NCBI GenBank assembly: GCA_033297075.1
Contig: MU858071.1
Span: forward strand, 186,001-250,000
Direction of reading: 5' to 3'
DNA: 64,000 bases
From: Rhypophila decipiens
Lineage: Eukaryota > Ascomycota > Sordariomycetes > Sordariales > Naviculisporaceae
The notes beneath the pieces were generated by a model, which was given only the letters and a program-made list of their open reading frames with translations, was not told the DNA's origin and searched no databases. This document shows, piece after piece, positions 23,355 through 35,559 of the stretch. A program made the translations under genes and the position numbers. Numbering within the stretch: position 1 is the first letter of the stretch; every line of letters starts with the position of its first letter.

Positions 23355-24870
23355 ACGTGTTATTTCGACTGCATCTGGCGGTGGAGGACGATGGCTGGAA
23401 ATTAGCGACGAGATATCACCCCAGACTGCTGAATCCGAGACCAATTTTCTTGCGAGGACGCAAATACAAGCGATATAGACTAGGGAACAGCGTTGGACGA
23501 CAGACTCTCCACGGCCAAGAGGTCGACTGAGTTTTGGCTTTTGATTTTCGATATACCTACCTATGATTTGTTCTGGCCTGTTTTTAGATATTTATTACGA
23601 GTTTAATATTGGTTGAAATTATCTCTAGTCTCTCCAGGAACAACCTGGAAACCGCTCATCGTAGAAGAAGCCAGCAAGCAAGTAATACTGTATCCGTACG
23701 AAGTGTCGTTAGTTCAGGCGTGAGGTTCCCATGCCGTGCCTTGTGTGACCCGGAAGACTGGTTCCTGGCTAATATCCCAACTCCACACACTAATAAGCAT
23801 GGGAATTGCGGTATTCGATAGTCATCCGCCCATGGAATTGCCCTGTCCACAGGTAATCTCCTTTGCGGCTTGGAGGCTGGGGGTTCATGTTTCTCGCTGC
23901 TTTGAAAGAAGTCTGGTCGATACGTCCTGTAACGGGGTAACATGGAAACAACTGTATAGACGGAACAAGCCGAGTATGGACTCCTATACAGTGGAAGTTG
24001 TGCACCCGGGATGTTCGACCCGTCGCCCCTTCAATTGTTTTTTTGATGAATGGTGTGTTCTTTGAGGGTTCTTTGAGAGGTTCTTTTACATAGTCGAGAT
24101 GGTACACGTACAAGTTCAGCCCAGGCCATGCCTTCCTGGTGCTGCTGCTGCAAGTCGCAACTGCAGCAGTGGCCCAGTGGGGAGCCACCAATGCAGCCCA
24201 GCTGCTCCTCGTCGAAAACCCGTATTGTACTGTACGGGGTACAGCACCGCCAGCGGCGCTGTTAGCCCCGAGACAGACCCCTGTTCTCCATAAATCTGGG
24301 GCCTAATCAACTTCACGATAAGAGGCCAGAGCTTCGATTTGCATGATGCCAGCCAGACAAGCAGATTGCCCGAGTTACGATACTTTCCCGAGTTTCCCAA
24401 GGCAATTCAATGCCTTTCTTGAATCGCATAACAAGCGGCGCGCTGCGCAACCATGAAACACGGCCGACCCCTGGGAGTTTCTAAGATCTACGTAAACATA
24501 TAGCCACCATTCACTCATTTCGCCCTATACTTCGAATCTATTGTTAAGACCGTACTATAATACTGCTATACATTTTATTCCCAACCATCCACTTCCCCAG
24601 AGTTTCAGCGGCAGTCGCCCCCTCTCCCCTTCCTTTCTCAAACCCACCAACATCGAGAAACCCTTATCCGTTCCTTCCCTCGCCGTGCTCCCACAGAGGC
24701 TGCTGGACAAACATACTCGAGACGCGACGACCGCGGACATAACGCCCACCAGTCAACCCAACAGGTCCTTTATAATTTCTCAGTTTTCCTCACATCGCGC
24801 GCATTACCAACGAGCCCCCTACACTCCTGTGCCTTGACTCGGCCATAGGCAGTCCTCCATACTTTGCATC
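23355..24870. other. Intergenic region upstream of the HOOK gene
   Basis: About 1.5 kb with only short frames. The segment 24,540-24,840 is pyrimidine-rich and leader-like before the HOOK start. No gene, tRNA or repeat family is supported. Confidence 0.6.
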
Positions 24871-27332
24871 ATGATCCAGTACAGCTCCAAAACCCAGTCA
24901 GCGTTGCTGAAATGGGTCGACTCCTTCGCCACGCAGAAGAAGGCCAAGAGCCTGAGGGACCTGCAGGACGGGGTCATACTGGGTCAGATGCTCGAGCAGA
25001 TGCTGGAGAAGGAGTTCCAGAGCTCAAGTCTCATCCAGAACCCCACCACACGCGAGGAGAACAAGCAGAATCTAGAAACGGTTTACCGCGGCCTGGCCAG
25101 GTTCCTACGCGCCGAGGACGCCCATCTCGCCCCATCACCATCCGAGTTCCGAGCTATTGCAGAGAACCCCGACGACAACAACCTTTGCGAATTCCTCTCC
25201 TCTTTCGTGACAGCAGCCTGCCTCGGCACTCTTTCGCAAACCTACGTTCCCAAGGTTATGGAATTGGATCAGGCAACACAGTCAGAGATTGCAAAGATCA
25301 TAGAGAGAAAGAACCGGCTGAAGTTGGAGAGGGCGGCCAAGCAGAAGGAGAGCGAAGAGGTCACGCCCCAAGATGACGGAGAAGATTTTCTTGCGAATAG
25401 GGACCCGGCCCTCATGGAGGAGGAACTCGATCAGCTCAAGGACAAGTGTGAGACATTGAAGAAGCAGAACGCCGATCTCCAGTCTCGGATAGACAAGCTT
25501 CTTGACACGCGAGAAGCTGTGCTACACAATCTCAGAGTCACCCAAGATGAGCTCACGGCCCTGAAACGGGCCCAGGGCTCAGACGCTTCGGCAGCTATCC
25601 GAAACCAACAGAACGAAATCCGAGAAAAGATGGCCGAGATCGACCGGCTCGAAGACTTGGTTGAGAGAGAGACTATGCGCTCGACAAGGTTGGAGAAGGA
25701 GGTCGATGTCCTCCGGGTGAAGGCTGAGCGGGTTAAGGACCTCCAAGACAAGGTGACGGTGCTCGAACACGAGACCAAGCAGCAACAGCAGTTGATCAAG
25801 GGGCTCGAGAATTACAAGAAAAAGGCCCAAGACCTGACTATCATTCAGCAAAGGAACCGGGTCCTGGACGAACAGATCATGCAGCTGGAGCAGGATATGA
25901 AGGACTACGAAGACATAAAAGCACTGAACAAGAAGCTGCAGAAAGAGATCGACGAAAAGTCGAGAGTTTTAGCAACCAACGAGCAGGAGATCATATACAC
26001 AATACAGGCTAGGAACGTCATGCAGGACACCAACGAGGAACTAAAAAGGAGAGTCGAATATCTAGAGTCCAAAAGGCAGCTCGACGAAAGCAAGATTCTA
26101 GAGCTCGAAGAGCAATTACACCTGGGAGGCGGCGGCCCTGGGGCAGGTTCAGAGAGCCCGACTGGCAACTTCAGCCTCGAGCAGGAGCTCGAGACCTCAT
26201 CGGACCCAACCGTGGCCCTGCGTTTGGAGATTTCGCGTCTCAAGGCTGAGAATGGCCTGCTACGTAACAACATGGGCGTCGCCTCGGAGAACGAGAGACT
26301 GCGGTATGATCTGGAAAATGCCAACAAGAAAGCCGACTTGTATCGTGTCCAGTGCACAGAAGCGATAGAAAGGCATGCCATCGCCCAGGAACAGCTCAAT
26401 GCTATCGCCAATGGCATGACGAGCGAGAAGGACGCGGCCTTCTTGAACATGCGCAAAGAGCTCGTCGCAGCCAACCGCGAGCTCGAGAACAACAAGAAGA
26501 AGATGCAAGAGCTCGAGACTGCTGCGGCCGACAGGGAGCGCGAGCTGATCAACGTCAAGACCGACCTCAACATTATCGGAGAAGAACAGTCCTCTGCGTT
26601 GGCCGCCCTCAAATCCTCGGACGAGTTGATATCAGAATCTCTCAGAACCGAGCTCGACGCCAACCGAAAACAACTTGCCCAGAGGCAGCTCGAGCTTGAC
26701 GGCATGAAGGAACAACTCATGGACGCCTTGTTGTCCAAGGATAAGATTCGAAAGCAGCTAGACGACGCTGTAGCCGGAAACAACGGGCCGGCGTCTAGCA
26801 CGTCTGGAGAAGGCGCGCCAAAGACCAAGAAGGAGGACGCCGAGAAGATGGAGAAGCTTAAGACTGCGCTCAGGCAGAAGATCGAGGTAACTACTCACTG
26901 CCGCCGATGCTGCCTTGACCCTCTTCCAGCCAAAGTACTGCTTTACTACTATTTTTCTCTTGCTGACAACCTTTCTCCTCTCTTTTAGCTGCTGGAGAAA
27001 TCCGAGCATGAGAAATACGAGATGCAAAGGCGGCTCAAGGCGCTTGAGAATGGAAGCGCACTTGCTGCGCAAAAGGTGCGTCAAATTCTTGTCTCATCTC
27101 CACCCACCCCCTTTTTCCTGATTACTAACCTAACCGCCCATGACAAAAACAGGCGGCCAACGACCAAATCATCAAGAATCTCCAGCGTGAAAACGCAATG
27201 ATCACCACGGCGTGGTACGACCTCACCAGCCGGCTGCAGAGCAACCACGTCGTGCTCCAGAGGCGGCACGACGCGCCCAGGAGCTGGCTGAACAAGCAGA
27301 GACAGCTGGTGAATGCTACGCCTCGGAGATAG
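24871..27332 (+). CDS. hookA: HOOK-family dynein adaptor for early endosomes
   Basis: Cytoplasmic coiled-coil adaptor linking dynein-dynactin to early endosomes, important for long-range transport in hyphae. Three exons (24871-26886, 26989-27075, 27153-27332) join in frame to 760 residues. The N-terminal Hook domain (about 1-155) includes LLKWVDSF, DGVILGQML and NLCEFLSSFVTAACLG, the calponin-homology-like fold that contacts dynein light intermediate chain. Residues 185-700 are almost continuous heptad-rich coiled coil with a short Gly/Pro break near 415-430 (GGGGPGAGSESP). The C-terminal exon contains NAMITTAWYDLTSRLQSN, the conserved segment expected to bind the FTS/FHIP complex, then a basic tail. 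Introns of 102 and 77 bases have GT-AG ends, and the first has a CTGAC branch site. Length and order fit Aspergillus HookA. Confidence 0.93.
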
Positions 27333-29149
27333 GGGCCCGAGAACGCGTAGTTTTCGTCTTTCTTTTCTCGGTGGTCTCTGTCTCTGTCCTTCTTTGGTTG
27401 TTCATCCCCCTGCTCTTCCTGCGTTGGATTTTCTCTTGCCTCGGTTCGCAAAGAGCAGCAGCAGCAGCAGCAGCACATTTGTTCACCGCGGCCATATGCA
27501 ACAACCACAGTAATTTCCCTTCCCCCGATGGTGGAAAGGGGTTTCGCTTTTTTGATTACGTACATTGCATGGAAGGTGTCTTGTCTCTAGACGATTGCTT
27601 CACGTTCCATGGCATACATTGGCTGGCTGGCTGGTTGGTGGGTGTTGGTTTGTCTCTTGTCTATCTAATCGCTTTTTCTACCCCCCTTTTTTAACCGATT
27701 CTCTTGGATCAACTGGGAAATCAGAGCCCTACGGTGGATATTGAGGGCCAGGAGGAGCATATCTTTCCAACATCATTTCTTATTGCTAGCTAGCTAGCTA
27801 TCCTGCTAGCTGGTTCGAAAGGACTTCTGGGTTCAATTTTTTTTGGCTTGTGTTTTTTGGTCTCACTTTCTTCTCTTACTCATCATACCATCATTATACC
27901 CTTTCCCTTTAGCAAACTAGATGGGGGTGGGTGGTTCGGTTGATGAAAGCTTCCCGTATATAGCTCAACATGGATAGATTTCACTCGGAGTCGAACTCTC
28001 TAGAGTACATTTGCATATCATACCGTACGTAGCTCCAGATACATTCAAAATTCCATTCCGAGGTCCAAGATATCCCATCTATCCGGTTGTGCTGTTTAGT
28101 TTCCGAGTCTCCGGGAGAGTACTGCTATGACTCTCTGTCTCGTCAAACAGAAGTTCAAGCCTTTCGACTGAGAAAGCAGGTTGACTGCTGGCCGATAAAA
28201 TCGCTTGAAAGGTGTGTGTGTGGATTACTGTAACAACTTTTAGAATATGGCATGGTACTGATGTCTGCTTGTGTATTTATTCCGAGTCTCTTCAATGGCT
28301 GTGTTCTCCGACTGACGTGTCCCCTTCAACCAAACAGAATCGTGACCAGCAAGAAGACTGTGTTTTTTAGCCTACGCATCACCAATTCGCATAAGGATTG
28401 ATTCAGAGGATGGTCGGCGGGCCATGCTAACAGCTGGAAGCATCACACTCCTTGAACGATTATTTCGAGAGTGTCGGTGAAACGAAGAAAATCCCGATAT
28501 TTAAGAAAGAAGAACGAAAACGCCCCGCTTGCTACAAGTAGTCTACAAAAGTCGTACAAGCTAGCTATTCTTTGCCCTGGTTTCTTCTCGTTAATTCATA
28601 CTTTCATCAATGCTTGCTTGCCCAATTCAGCAACAACAGCACCAAGAACACAATGGTACAACAGCATCATGCATAACCACATCAACAACGACTCGGCCCA
28701 AGGAAATAAACAAACAGGCAACCCATGCAGCTCGCTGAATTCAAACATTAAAGGCGTTCCCAACGGAACTGATAGTACAAATTTATTTTGTTTTGGTCTT
28801 TTCTCATGTTTCAGGTTCCCCGAATCCACGACCCCTGACTGGACACTGGAGGTGTACTCCCAATCCAGGCCATTCACCAAGCCAGGCCGAACCAGATGAT
28901 CTTGTCCAGGTTCTCACCTTGGTAATCCGGGTCCTCGCTCATACGTCTGCCATTCTTTGCAGCCGCGCCATTTTCGTTCGTGGTAATGGGAGACGTGACA
29001 GTAGGAAAAGGAGGCGACAAGGATGACTTATTGGCTTTGTTGTGGTCGTCGGCCGAGGAGTTCGAGGAGGTACTGCTGCTGCCATTGTGATTAGTTGTCG
29101 TGGTACTGCTATCGCTACAGCTGCCCGGGGCTGTCGTGTGACTGCTCCT
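27333..29149. other. Convergent 3' region between HOOK and ADK1
   Basis: About 1.8 kb between converging genes, T-rich on the left and with a short (GCTA)n run at 27785-27800 and a GT run near 28207. A plus-strand frame of 142 codons (28471-28899) has no domain and unusual composition. No gene is called. Confidence 0.6.
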
Positions 29150-30237
<1,088 letters not shown>

Positions 30238-31945
30238 CTTGACTTGGTGGAAGCTTGTGCGACTTCGGCGACGAAGGAAAACCGGGGCTTGAAAGAAGAA
30301 GAAAGAGGCTCAACCGAGGCGATGAAAACACCAAGAAACCAGCGAGAGAAAGAAAAAAGGCGGAGGGGGGATTGAAAGCGAATTGACCTCGAGTCAAACA
30401 GTCAAGTTTGAAATGCAGCAAAAGTGTCAATTGCAGCAACAGCGAAAAAGATGAGGCTCGAAAAATGCTGGTCAGTTGTGAAAGTGGTCCGTCCGGCCGT
30501 TTTTTTTATTTGGGTCGATCGGGGATTGGCACGAGGCACTGGCAAGCAATTCGCAATTGGATCAGCACCACCCGCACGTAACATGGGTCAAGGCCTCAAG
30601 GTTGCAGGGAAGAGGTTGCGACTTGCGAGGTTGCGGCTTCCAACACAGGGGGCACGCAACTGCGCCTTCCTTTACTTCATGGACGACGGGAAACTATGCG
30701 CACGTTTTACCGGTCTCGGTATCTTACAACATCGCCGGTAAATGCTTTCCGGCAACAACAATAGTGTTCTTGTTGCAGGCGCGTTGAAATGCAGTTTATT
30801 TTGGCTTGTTTGGCTTGCCCTTTGGAACCCAAGGCGATATCCATGCAGCACCGGCGAGCTCATTAGTGCAAGTATTCAGTCAGCCAAGTCCAAGCTACCC
30901 AAAGCCGACAAAACAGGATTCTTGACAAACAGCGGCGAATAGCATCACAAAGAAACCGTGTCGAGATCATCAGAAGCTCGAAGGGTTTCCTCTTCCCCGA
31001 GGCACATCGCACGAGTCGTTGAGTTGCAATTGCGGAACTGGCTAGCTCTTTCTGGTTGCGGTTGGCCGTGAAGGAGGAAGCTTGAACACTGCACAAATCA
31101 GGCGCGCGCTTTCCCCACGTCATTAGCGTCCTGACTTACACCCCCCAGGCACTGAGTAGCGTGAGGAGCCGGCTGGCCGGCTCTCCGGATGAATGGACGG
31201 GAGTTCCACTTGCAGCTGATTGAAGCCGTTCTCGCCGTTTGAAGTGCACGTCAGAACCGAGGGTCTTTAAATTCATATCACCACGCCTCACAGCGGTTAC
31301 CCGCAGGCTTTGAGGAATATAACATGGCCCGCTCTGAGGACTCGTGGACTATGGTACTATGTCTGACTGTGGATTTTTCAATTGAGGATTGCCGTGTGGG
31401 CAGCGAAAGCAAAACACAAAAGATTTACTTAAGAATAACATGGCCCCTAATATACAGGCACCAGCCCTCTCATATACAGGCACCTGTCTTCTTATATATA
31501 GGCACTACTCTTGTTAGAATAAATGCCTTGACTAGACTTAGTAAATGCCTTAACTAGCTAGAATAAATGTCTTGACTAGATAGTCTAGACTTAAGAAATA
31601 CCTTAACTAGTTAGAATAAATATCTTGAGAAATTAAAATTAGAGTATTGGACTGGTGCCTGTATATAAGAGTAGTGCTGCCTGAATATTAGGTGCCGATA
31701 ATATCCGTATACTGTCAGCTCAAGAACAAAAAGGAGCCATTATGTTTCATACCACTTGGGCGCTTCTCTAATGGCAGCATTGTAGTGACGCAGCTCAATC
31801 CTGCTCATCAAACTCGATGGAAATATCAACCTGAACAAATAATCATGGCCAGCGTGCCCCGTCAACGCTATAGTGATGATGCAACCGGCCATATGCCCCC
31901 TTGATGAGTCGCATAGAGATAAATCCAAACATACTCAGCGAGTTC
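30238..31945. other. Intergenic region containing a repeat element
   Basis: This 1.7 kb holds the ADK1 promoter side and, at 31442-31696, a repeat element with a 22-bp array. The segment 30,480-31,300 has only short frames without domains. The base composition becomes A/T-rich from about 31,400 onward. Confidence 0.6.
31442..31696. mobile_element. Short non-autonomous element with 19-bp terminal inverted repeats and an internal 22-bp array
   Basis: The ends GGCCCCTAATATACAGGCA (31442-31460) and the reverse complement of TGCCTGAATATTAGGTGCC (31678-31696) match at 17 of 19 positions. Inside, after CACTACTC, about five imperfect copies of a 22-bp unit (consensus TAGTTAGAATAAATGCCTTA) run from 31511 to 31628. 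No coding capacity is present. The structure looks like a miniature inverted-repeat element. I could not identify a convincing target-site duplication, and the family is unknown to me. Confidence 0.55.
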
Positions 31946-32881
31946 CTAAGACTTTGCACTCTGAGGTGCGCTCTCGTTGTCTCCATCGCCCCAGACATAC
32001 TCCTTGCTCTCCTGCTCGACGGCGCGCATGGCTTTCGCCACCTCCTCCAACTTGGCAACCACATCAAGAACGCCGTGGTTCACCCGCTGAAAATAACGAT
32101 CGTTGGCCTCGCGCCTTTTTCGAGCAAGTAGAATATCGTGATCTGTCTCTTCCCCACCAGAGCCCATGCCTGCACCACTGCTCCCCGGTCTTGCACTCCC
32201 GCTTCCGGAGCTCTTCGCACCACCACCGGCCTCCGTCCCAGTTGCAGCGCCTCCGGCATCAGTCTTTGCCGTCGCATCAGTAATACCCCCGTCCGTAGTG
32301 GCACCTGCCGCAGAGGCCTTGGTATGCCCAACACCACCAGTCTCAATGGCATCGTCCGCCTCGCTCCTGGCCCATGCCTGTGCCAATGCAATTTGAGCCA
32401 GCCGCAGCTCGCCCAGCTTCCGATCATGGTCAGGTCCAAAGACTCGTGTCCCACCACCAGCAGACAACTCCACTTCCTCCAACGTAGCCTGCATCTCAGC
32501 CCAGAGCGCGTCCGTCCTATCGGTTGCGCGGGTGGATTCGCCACGAGAGAGCTTCAGTGGAATGTTGAGGTTGAGAGCGGGTCCGGCAGTGCCAGCAGCA
32601 GCCGCAGCAGTGGTAGCCGGTAGAGCAGAGGTGCCGTCCTTTCTTCGTGACGATGCCATTTTCAAGCTATCTCCAGCGGCGGTGAAGGTTGTTGGCGTAG
32701 TCCCAGGAGCTGTAGTCGAGAGTGGTAGGTGCTGTTGGGAACTCAGGGCTCCTGGCATGCCGGGGCCGGCTGCCATCATTCCCGGGAGCGAGGCATGAGA
32801 GGCGGCAGGTGAGGGATGGAGAAAATGACTTGGAGTGGGTGCTGCTGCCTTGGACTTCCCCTGGCCCAATAGTTGAGACAT
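31946..32881 (-). CDS. Conserved fungal protein of unknown function (possible DUF5315-type)
   Basis: A single-exon gene of 311 residues beginning MSQLLGQG. The first 100 residues are disordered (Pro/Ala/Ser/Thr-rich). A more ordered block follows: TDALWAEMQATLEEVELSA, a VFGPDHDRKLGEL segment and ALAQAWARSEADD, all predicted helical. A Gly/Ala/Thr-rich low-complexity linker follows (about 200-255). The C-terminal helix (RKRREANDRYFQRVNHGVLD and onward) has coiled-coil character. The WAEMQ...EELELSA-like block recalls the fungal DUF5315 family, but I am recalling this rather than checking it. No signal peptide or membrane segment is seen. The gene is bracketed by two related 22-bp repeat arrays within about 320 bases on either side. 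Confidence 0.75.
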   Translation of the reverse strand: MSQLLGQGKSKAAAPTPSHFLHPSPAASHASLPGMMAAGPGMPGALSSQQHLPLSTTAPGTTPTTFTAAGDSLKMASSRRKDGTSALPATTAAAAAGTAGPALNLNIPLKLSRGESTRATDRTDALWAEMQATLEEVELSAGGGTRVFGPDHDRKLGELRLAQIALAQAWARSEADDAIETGGVGHTKASAAGATTDGGITDATAKTDAGGAATGTEAGGGAKSSGSGSARPGSSGAGMGSGGEETDHDILLARKRREANDRYFQRVNHGVLDVVAKLEEVAKAMRAVEQESKEYVWGDGDNESAPQSAKS

Positions 32882-33098
32882 GACTACATTTTTTTTATGT
32901 CCGGATGTCACGGCGTTTGTACTTGCTCAATGGGGGGTTCTCAGAAGGGGACACCCGTCAATGAACGTGAAAGTTCTTTGGATAGTGGGATGAACCTTGC
33001 GATCAAAAGCGGGGTTTGCACATGACGGGGGTAGTACGGCAAGACGTTTTGAAGAGTAAATAAGCTAGAAGGGGTTTTCTCATTTTCTAAATAAAGAA

Positions 33099-33302
33099 GG
33101 TGCCTAATATAGTGTATAAGTACTACTCTTGTCGAGTAAATACCCTGACTTATTGGAATAAATGCCCTAACTGGTTCGAATAAATGCCCTAACTACTTCG
33201 AATAAATGCATTAACTAGTTCGAATAAATACCTAGACTAGCTAGAATAAATCCATTAACTGGTTCTAATAAATGCCTTGACTGGTTCGAATAAATGCCTC
33301 TG
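33099..33302. repeat. Second 22-bp tandem array, related to the one at 31511-31628
   Basis: After GGTGCCTAATATA (33099-33111), which matches the terminal repeat of the 31442-31696 element, and TACTACTCTTGT, about eight imperfect 22-bp units run to 33302. Most contain GTTCGAATAAATGCC followed by TAAC or TGAC. Both arrays have the same orientation and the same lead-in, so they belong to one family. Confidence 0.75.
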
Positions 33303-33392
33303 GTCTAGAAAGTCAAATTGGAGTAGTCGAGATCCTTAGGTCTAGCCATGTCCTAAAATTTGCTCTAAAAAGCTGTCCCTTCAGGTCGACGG

Positions 33393-33942
33393 TTTTCGCT
33401 TCCGGTATTCTGACGGTGCCCTCTGGTAGTTTGACGGTATCTAACTTGATTAGGCATACGCACAGGCCACTTCACCACCCGACTCCCAAGCAACATGTCA
33501 CAAATGGCTATTTGACCATGTCAGTCAGCGAAAGAGAACAACTCATCACTGATCTAAAGTGCAATTACTGTTTGACTTTTGGATTCGAATTGGCTCAACA
33601 GCGAAATGGTACTGTTTGGTGAGGTGGTTGGTGGTAACGATGTTAACATGCCAAGACTGCAGCAGCCTTGGCATTTTAGTCAGCAGCCGCAATCACGTGT
33701 TCTTTCTGCATTTGCAATTACTATACAGTACTATCGCAATTAAACCCCATTTCGAATGAAAAGCAAGTAAAGCAAGGCGTGTTTATGAGCAAGTGCACAC
33801 AAGTAGACTGTCCATTTGGAAATGTCAGTCAAAGGAGGCTGCCTGCAAAATTTTGGTGGTGTGGCCTTGGGTATACATACCAAATCGGGTTAGATACTGT
33901 TAAACTACCAGAAGGGACCGTCAAAATACCGGAAGCGACAGT
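33393..33942. repeat. Long inverted repeat, possible transposon remnant
   Basis: The left arm (about 33393-33478) and the reverse complement of the right arm (about 33855-33942) align over some 85 bases, sharing CGCTTCCGGTATT, TGACGGT, TCTGGTAGTTT and GGTATCTAAC-like blocks. Several differences are C/T or G/A transitions. The 375-base interior has no long open frame. This looks like the ends of a degenerate DNA element. Confidence 0.65.
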
Positions 33943-34068
33943 TTTGACCACCAACCACTTGGCGCCGACCGAAAACAGGCCATGCATATGATTGGTCGGC
34001 TTTGCCCCACCTTCCTGACCACGAGTGTGGCTGCCTGAGGCGTTACTGTCCACCCGCCACTGCACAAT

Positions 34069-34080
34069 CCTAGGGTTTTC
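34069..34080 (+). promoter_or_regulatory. Telobox-like motif upstream of RPS23
   Basis: CCTAGGGTTTTC lies about 290 bases before the RPS23 start. Telomere-repeat-like boxes (TAGGGTTT) are a known feature of ribosomal protein promoters in several fungi and plants. One mismatch to the TTAGGGTTT core is present, so the call is tentative. Confidence 0.4.
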
Positions 34081-34370
34081 TCGCCCTACTGCAGAAACTC
34101 GGCGTTCCAGGCGAAAAAATATCCAAACGACCGCGAAGTCAACTCACCGACAACCGACACCCAGCCATTAACGCGATCACCAAATAAATCGGTACGTAGC
34201 CATCCTCGACTTCTTTCGTATCCGACGAACACGATTGCCAAATTTTCGAATCTTGGACAATTTCCACCCCTCCGATCTCCTCGCACCACCGCCGCCCAAA
34301 ATTCGCATCGCACCCCACCACCCACGAGAACAAGTCTTAGCTAACATTTGGTTCTCTCACGAAAGCAATC

Positions 34371-35115
<745 letters not shown>

Positions 35116-35559
35116 ATGTGGAGCGCAGGGCAAAAGGGAATGGTACGGCATAAGGAGTTCTCAACATGGGTTATACTTTGGCATTCCGCACATCTTTCTG
35201 GGTTTTAATGGGGAGGCCTGGAACGACACGATGGTAGATATGATCACAAAATTCAAGATCAGTCGACCTGAAAACCCCACAACCATTACGAAGTACCACG
35301 CCGATCTTTGACGGAATGATGTGTGATGACCCTTTGTTTTGGGTTGGCTTTCGTGCTGGAGCAGAAATGGCTGGGGCAGGTTTATATCTATCTCTACTAA
35401 AACAGGGTGTTTGATGGTATTACAGCATTGATACAGCCACAAACAAATAAAGACTCGGTGCCGACCTCCATTATATCATGCCGTCTAATCCAAAGATTCT
35501 TGAGCCACTCTCCTTCTCGTCAGCATACAATATCGTACAAAACAATTAACACAGGAAGA
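35116..35559. other. Convergent 3' region between RPS23 and COQ2
   Basis: 444 bases between two stop codons. It holds both 3' ends; no gene or repeat is visible. Confidence 0.65.

Larger units (their letters stand above)
32882..34370. other. Divergent intergenic region with repeat arrays, upstream of RPS23
   Basis: This 1.5 kb separates the DUF5315-like gene from RPS23. It contains a second 22-bp array (33099-33302) and a pair of long inverted repeats (33393-33478 and 33855-33942). Short frames inside the inverted repeats (such as 33416-33622) are by-products of the repeat sequence. Confidence 0.7.

Noticed and set aside
25905..26828. A 307-codon minus-strand frame inside the HOOK gene
   Set aside because: Ser/Leu-rich complement of a coiled-coil coding sequence. 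Sense coding is certain.
26887..26988. Alternative HOOK C-terminus by reading through the first intron
   Set aside because: The intron has good donor, branch and acceptor signals, and the spliced exons restore the conserved HOOK C-terminal segment.
33099..33302. Regular 22-bp repeats considered as a CRISPR array
   Set aside because: The units are contiguous with no unique spacers, and the genome is eukaryotic. It is a minisatellite.
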